Source: Mesoterricola silvestris
Lineage (GTDB): Bacteria; Acidobacteriota; Holophagae; Holophagales; Holophagaceae
DNA: 64,000 bases
Assembly: GCF_030295405.1 (NCBI RefSeq)
Contig: NZ_AP027080.1
Coordinates: forward strand, 4,634,001 to 4,698,000
Reading direction: 5' to 3'
Shown here: piece after piece, positions 61,690 to 64,000 of the stretch
How the letters are laid out: every line of letters begins with the position of its first letter
Numbering within the stretch: the stretch's first letter is position 1
Program-made: the position numbers and the translations under genes
The notes under the pieces: model-generated
What the model was told of the DNA's origin: nothing
What the model saw: the letters and a program-made list of their open reading frames with translations, nothing else
Databases searched by the model: none

Positions 61690-63219
61690 TCAGCGGCGCA
61701 TTCCGCCGGGAGCGCCGATGGGAGCGGCGGATTGCGCGGCCTTCTTCAGGTCCTCGACCCCCGTGAGCACCACGATCCCTTCGGTGACGCCCTCCCCGCT
61801 GACCTCGGTGAACATGCCGTCGCTGGCCCCCACCTTCACGGGCAGGGCCTTGGGCTTGCCGTTCACCAGGATCCACACCCGGTCCTCCCGGCGGGCCACC
61901 ATGCCCTTGCCGGGACCGCCCGGCCGTCCGCCCTGCCCACCGGGGCGCTGCTGGCCACCCGGCTGCGCGGGACCCGCCGGAGCGCCGGCCGGGCCCTTGG
62001 CGTCGGAGTCCTTGAGGAAGGCCGCGGGGTTGAACCGCAGGGCCGCGCTGGGCACCCGCAGGACCTGCTCCCGCTCCTTGGTGACGATGGTGCAGTTGGC
62101 GGTCATGCCGGGGAACAGGGCCAGGTCGCCGCGGTAGACGGGGCTGCCGGGCTGGATGTACCGCGCCGTGCTGGATTCCAGGTCGGCGGTCTGGGGCTTG
62201 CCGGGGAGGACCGGCGTGCCGCCGGACCGTGCCTGACCGCTTTCCTGGCGCATCCCGCCGGGCCGTGCCGGGCCGCCTTCCTGGCGCATGCCGCCGGGGC
62301 GGCCTTCACCGCCGTGCCAGCCGGCGGGTGATTGGGTGCCGTTGCGGGGACCCTGATGTCCACCAGGACGGTCGCCGCCCTCCCGCTTCATGCCCTCGGG
62401 CGCCGCGCCGCGGGGTTCGTTGTTCACCTCCATGACCACCAGGTAGGTGACCACGTTCTGGTTCACCACGGGATTGAGCTGCACCTGGCTGACCACCCCC
62501 CGGAACTGCTTCTCTGGGTAGCTGTCCACGGTGAAGAAGGCCCGCTGCCCCACCTGCACCTGGCCGATGTCGGCCTCGTCGATGGCGGCCTGGACCTTCA
62601 TCTTGGCCAGGTCCTGGGCGATGGTGAACATGTTGGGGGTGCTGAAGCTGGCCGCCACGGTCTGGCCCACGTCCACCAGGCGGTTCACCACCACCCCGTC
62701 CACGGGCGCCCGGAGGGTGCAGTAGTCCAGGTTGGTCTTGGCCCGGTCCACGCCGGCCTTGGCGGATTCCAGGTTGCCCTGGGCGGTCTTGAGGATCAGC
62801 TCCTTGGCGTCCAGGTCGGAGTCGGAGAGGAGCTTCTGGGCATGGAGCTCCTTGTTGCGCTTGAAGTCGATCTGGGCGTTGAAGAGGGCGGCCTTGGCCC
62901 GCTCCAGCGTGGCCCGGGCGTCCTGGATCTGGGTCAGCCACGGCGTCTCGTCGATCTTCCCGATGACCTGGCCCTTCTTCACGAGGCTGTTGAAGTCCGC
63001 GTAGATGCCCGTGACGACGCCCGAGACCTGGGTGCCCACGGGCACCTGGATGAGGGCGTTGAGGGTGCCGGTGGCGCTGATGCGGGCCGTGATGCTGCCC
63101 CGGTCCACCTTGGCCGTGCGCCACTTGATCTCCTCCTTGGGACCCCTGAGGAGGTAGGCGCCGCCCGCGCCCACCAGGACCACGGCCACCGCGCTGATGA
63201 TCCAGACTTTTCGACTCAT
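61690..63219 (-). CDS. MacA-like efflux periplasmic adaptor with Gly/Pro/Arg-rich inserts
   Basis: 509 residues. N-terminal membrane anchor (about 5-25), lipoyl halves ('GVVTGIYADFNSLVKKGQVIGKID' region and 'CTLRAPVDGVVVNRLVDVGQ'), an alpha-hairpin (about 95-165), a beta-barrel and a membrane-proximal domain. Unlike ordinary MacA it has low-complexity Gly/Arg/Pro/Met inserts (about 280-345 and 415-445), the first containing a 12-residue tandem repeat (MRQEGGPARPGG, MRQESGQARSGG). Upstream of the MacB-like permease; the two and an MFS gene form one operon. Confidence 0.85.
   Translation of the reverse strand: MSRKVWIISAVAVVLVGAGGAYLLRGPKEEIKWRTAKVDRGSITARISATGTLNALIQVPVGTQVSGVVTGIYADFNSLVKKGQVIGKIDETPWLTQIQDARATLERAKAALFNAQIDFKRNKELHAQKLLSDSDLDAKELILKTAQGNLESAKAGVDRAKTNLDYCTLRAPVDGVVVNRLVDVGQTVAASFSTPNMFTIAQDLAKMKVQAAIDEADIGQVQVGQRAFFTVDSYPEKQFRGVVSQVQLNPVVNQNVVTYLVVMEVNNEPRGAAPEGMKREGGDRPGGHQGPRNGTQSPAGWHGGEGRPGGMRQEGGPARPGGMRQESGQARSGGTPVLPGKPQTADLESSTARYIQPGSPVYRGDLALFPGMTANCTIVTKEREQVLRVPSAALRFNPAAFLKDSDAKGPAGAPAGPAQPGGQQRPGGQGGRPGGPGKGMVARREDRVWILVNGKPKALPVKVGASDGMFTEVSGEGVTEGIVVLTGVEDLKKAAQSAAPIGAPGGMRR
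62218..62289 (-). repeat. 36-bp tandem repeat inside the adaptor gene
   Basis: Two adjacent 36-base units (62254-62289 and 62218-62253) encode MRQEGGPARPGG and MRQESGQARSGG. They expand a Gly/Arg-rich insert in the periplasmic domain. This is coding-sequence expansion, not a mobile or CRISPR repeat. Confidence 0.75.
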
Positions 63220-63316
63220 GATTACCTCGATGCCAAGGGTTCGGATACCTCTACATTGCCATGTGAGGCAGGGAAGGGCAAAAAGGTTGAGCCGCGGGGC
63301 CGGATTGTGCCGGAAA

Positions 63317-64000
63317 TCAGCGCAGGAAGGGGAAGGCGTCGGCCACGACCCGGGAGGCGATGGAGAGGTACAGGGTGCCGGGGAAGAGCCCGATCACCAC
63401 CACCAGGACGCCGCAGACCAGCAGGGCGGCCCCGGCCAGGGAGGCCCGGAAGGCGGGGCGCTCCGAGGCCTCCCGCTCGGCCTTGGCGGTGGGCTTTTCC
63501 AGGAACAGGGCCACGGGGAGGCGGAAGTAGTAGTACACGGAAACCAGGCTGGCCAGGATGCCGGTCACGGCCATGGAGACGTGGCCCTGGAGGATCAATT
63601 CCTTGAAGATCATGTACTTGCCATAGAATCCCGCCATGGGGGGGATCCCCGCCAGGCCGAAGAGGCACAGGGAGGCGGCGATGGCCAGGTCGGGCCGTTT
63701 CCAGCCCTGGCCCTTCACGTCGTCGAAGGTGGTCCTGTCGCCCACCAGGCCCAGGCAGGTGAGGATGCCGAAGGCGCCCATGTTCATCACGAGGTAGGAC
63801 AGCAGGTAGAAGATGACCCCCGCGTAGGCGGCGGGGGTGGCCGCCACCAGGCCCAGGAGGATGTACCCGGCGTGGCTGATGCTGGAATAGGCGAGCATCC
63901 GCTTGATGTTGTCCTGGGCCAGGGCGGCCAGGTTGCCCACCACGAGGGTGAGGACCGCCACCAGGGCCAGGGCGGCCTGGATGCGGGCGGATCCGGGGGC
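63317..64000 (-). CDS. nuoN: NADH-quinone oxidoreductase subunit N, C-terminal part (runs off window end)
   Basis: Antiporter-like proton-pumping subunit of complex I, in the membrane arm. The visible 227 residues include 'LAALAQDNIKRMLAYSSISHAGYILLG' (broken helix and conserved His/Lys region), 'FGLAGIPPMAGFYGKYMIFK' and the final helices ending 'VADAFPFLR'. The frame is open to the window edge, so a GTG at 63961 is not the start and the N-terminus lies beyond. Other nuo membrane-arm genes probably precede it on this strand. It is the third complex-I locus of the window. Confidence 0.93.
   Translation of the reverse strand, partial: APGSARIQAALALVAVLTLVVGNLAALAQDNIKRMLAYSSISHAGYILLGLVAATPAAYAGVIFYLLSYLVMNMGAFGILTCLGLVGDRTTFDDVKGQGWKRPDLAIAASLCLFGLAGIPPMAGFYGKYMIFKELILQGHVSMAVTGILASLVSVYYYFRLPVALFLEKPTAKAEREASERPAFRASLAGAALLVCGVLVVVIGLFPGTLYLSIASRVVADAFPFLR

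Noticed and set aside
62218-62289. Tandem 36-bp repeats considered as a CRISPR fragment
   Set aside because: The units are adjacent without spacers and lie in frame in a recognised adaptor gene.
63317-63961. nuoN start at the GTG at 63961
   Set aside because: The frame continues to the edge of the window with nuoN-like hydrophobic sequence, so the gene is truncated by the window and not by a start codon there.

Overview
The window is GC-rich DNA with strong G/C bias at third codon positions and almost no non-coding space. The gene content is that of a Gram-negative, aerobically respiring, motile and piliated bacterium: complex I, Oar-type TonB receptor, prepilin peptidase, chemoreceptor, PilZ protein and sedolisin protease. 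I infer Acidobacteriota, probably the Holophaga/Geothrix side, from the haem-binding chemoreceptor, the Oar-like receptor, the scattered nuo genes and the dispersed repeats. No rRNA, tRNA, insertion sequence, prophage or CRISPR array was seen.

Left part (1-31 kb): a truncated efflux adaptor and an MFS carrier; nuoABCD on the minus strand; a divergent SPOR protein and 5'-nucleotidase; an XRE regulator; a folD-aminotransferase-LPP20 group; the rimP-nusA-infB operon, followed by a pseudopilin and a DUF4149 protein; a c-haem chemoreceptor; a secreted sedolisin; hflX divergent from a PilZ-receiver protein; a DUF3187/NHL pair; a cyclophilin-plsC-lpdA operon divergent from pilD.

Middle (31-50 kb): purH-alaS; a small unknown gene; a short nuoG followed by a degenerate DCC protein and a ferredoxin/flavodoxin-type reductase; an inactive/active M16 peptidase pair; and a histidine kinase that diverges from an operon of outer-membrane protein, Oar-type TonB receptor, outer-membrane protein and OmpR-type response regulator. 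The kinase and regulator at the two ends are probably one two-component system controlling the surface proteins between them.

Right part (50-64 kb): a sigma-54 activator followed by prmA-murI-YiiX-like hydrolase; rsgA without its usual zinc knuckle, followed by an EfpL-type elongation factor; a Ser/Thr kinase; methylmalonyl-CoA epimerase; tpx; a second MFS carrier with a MacB-like permease and a MacA-like adaptor; and nuoN running off the end. Complex I genes therefore occur at three separate places (nuoABCD, nuoG, nuoN).

The most unusual non-coding feature is that every convergent gene pair separated by more than about 60 bp carries a large hairpin or a member of a dispersed repeat family. 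There are two families, each with an inverted pair of copies in the window (about 217 bp and about 100 bp). Two candidate flagellar-type (sigma-28-like) promoters with identical architecture precede the chemoreceptor and the PilZ gene. No defence or otherwise clearly new multi-gene system was recognised; the TonB/two-component locus with its 24-bp tandem operator-like repeat is the best candidate for an undescribed regulatory unit.
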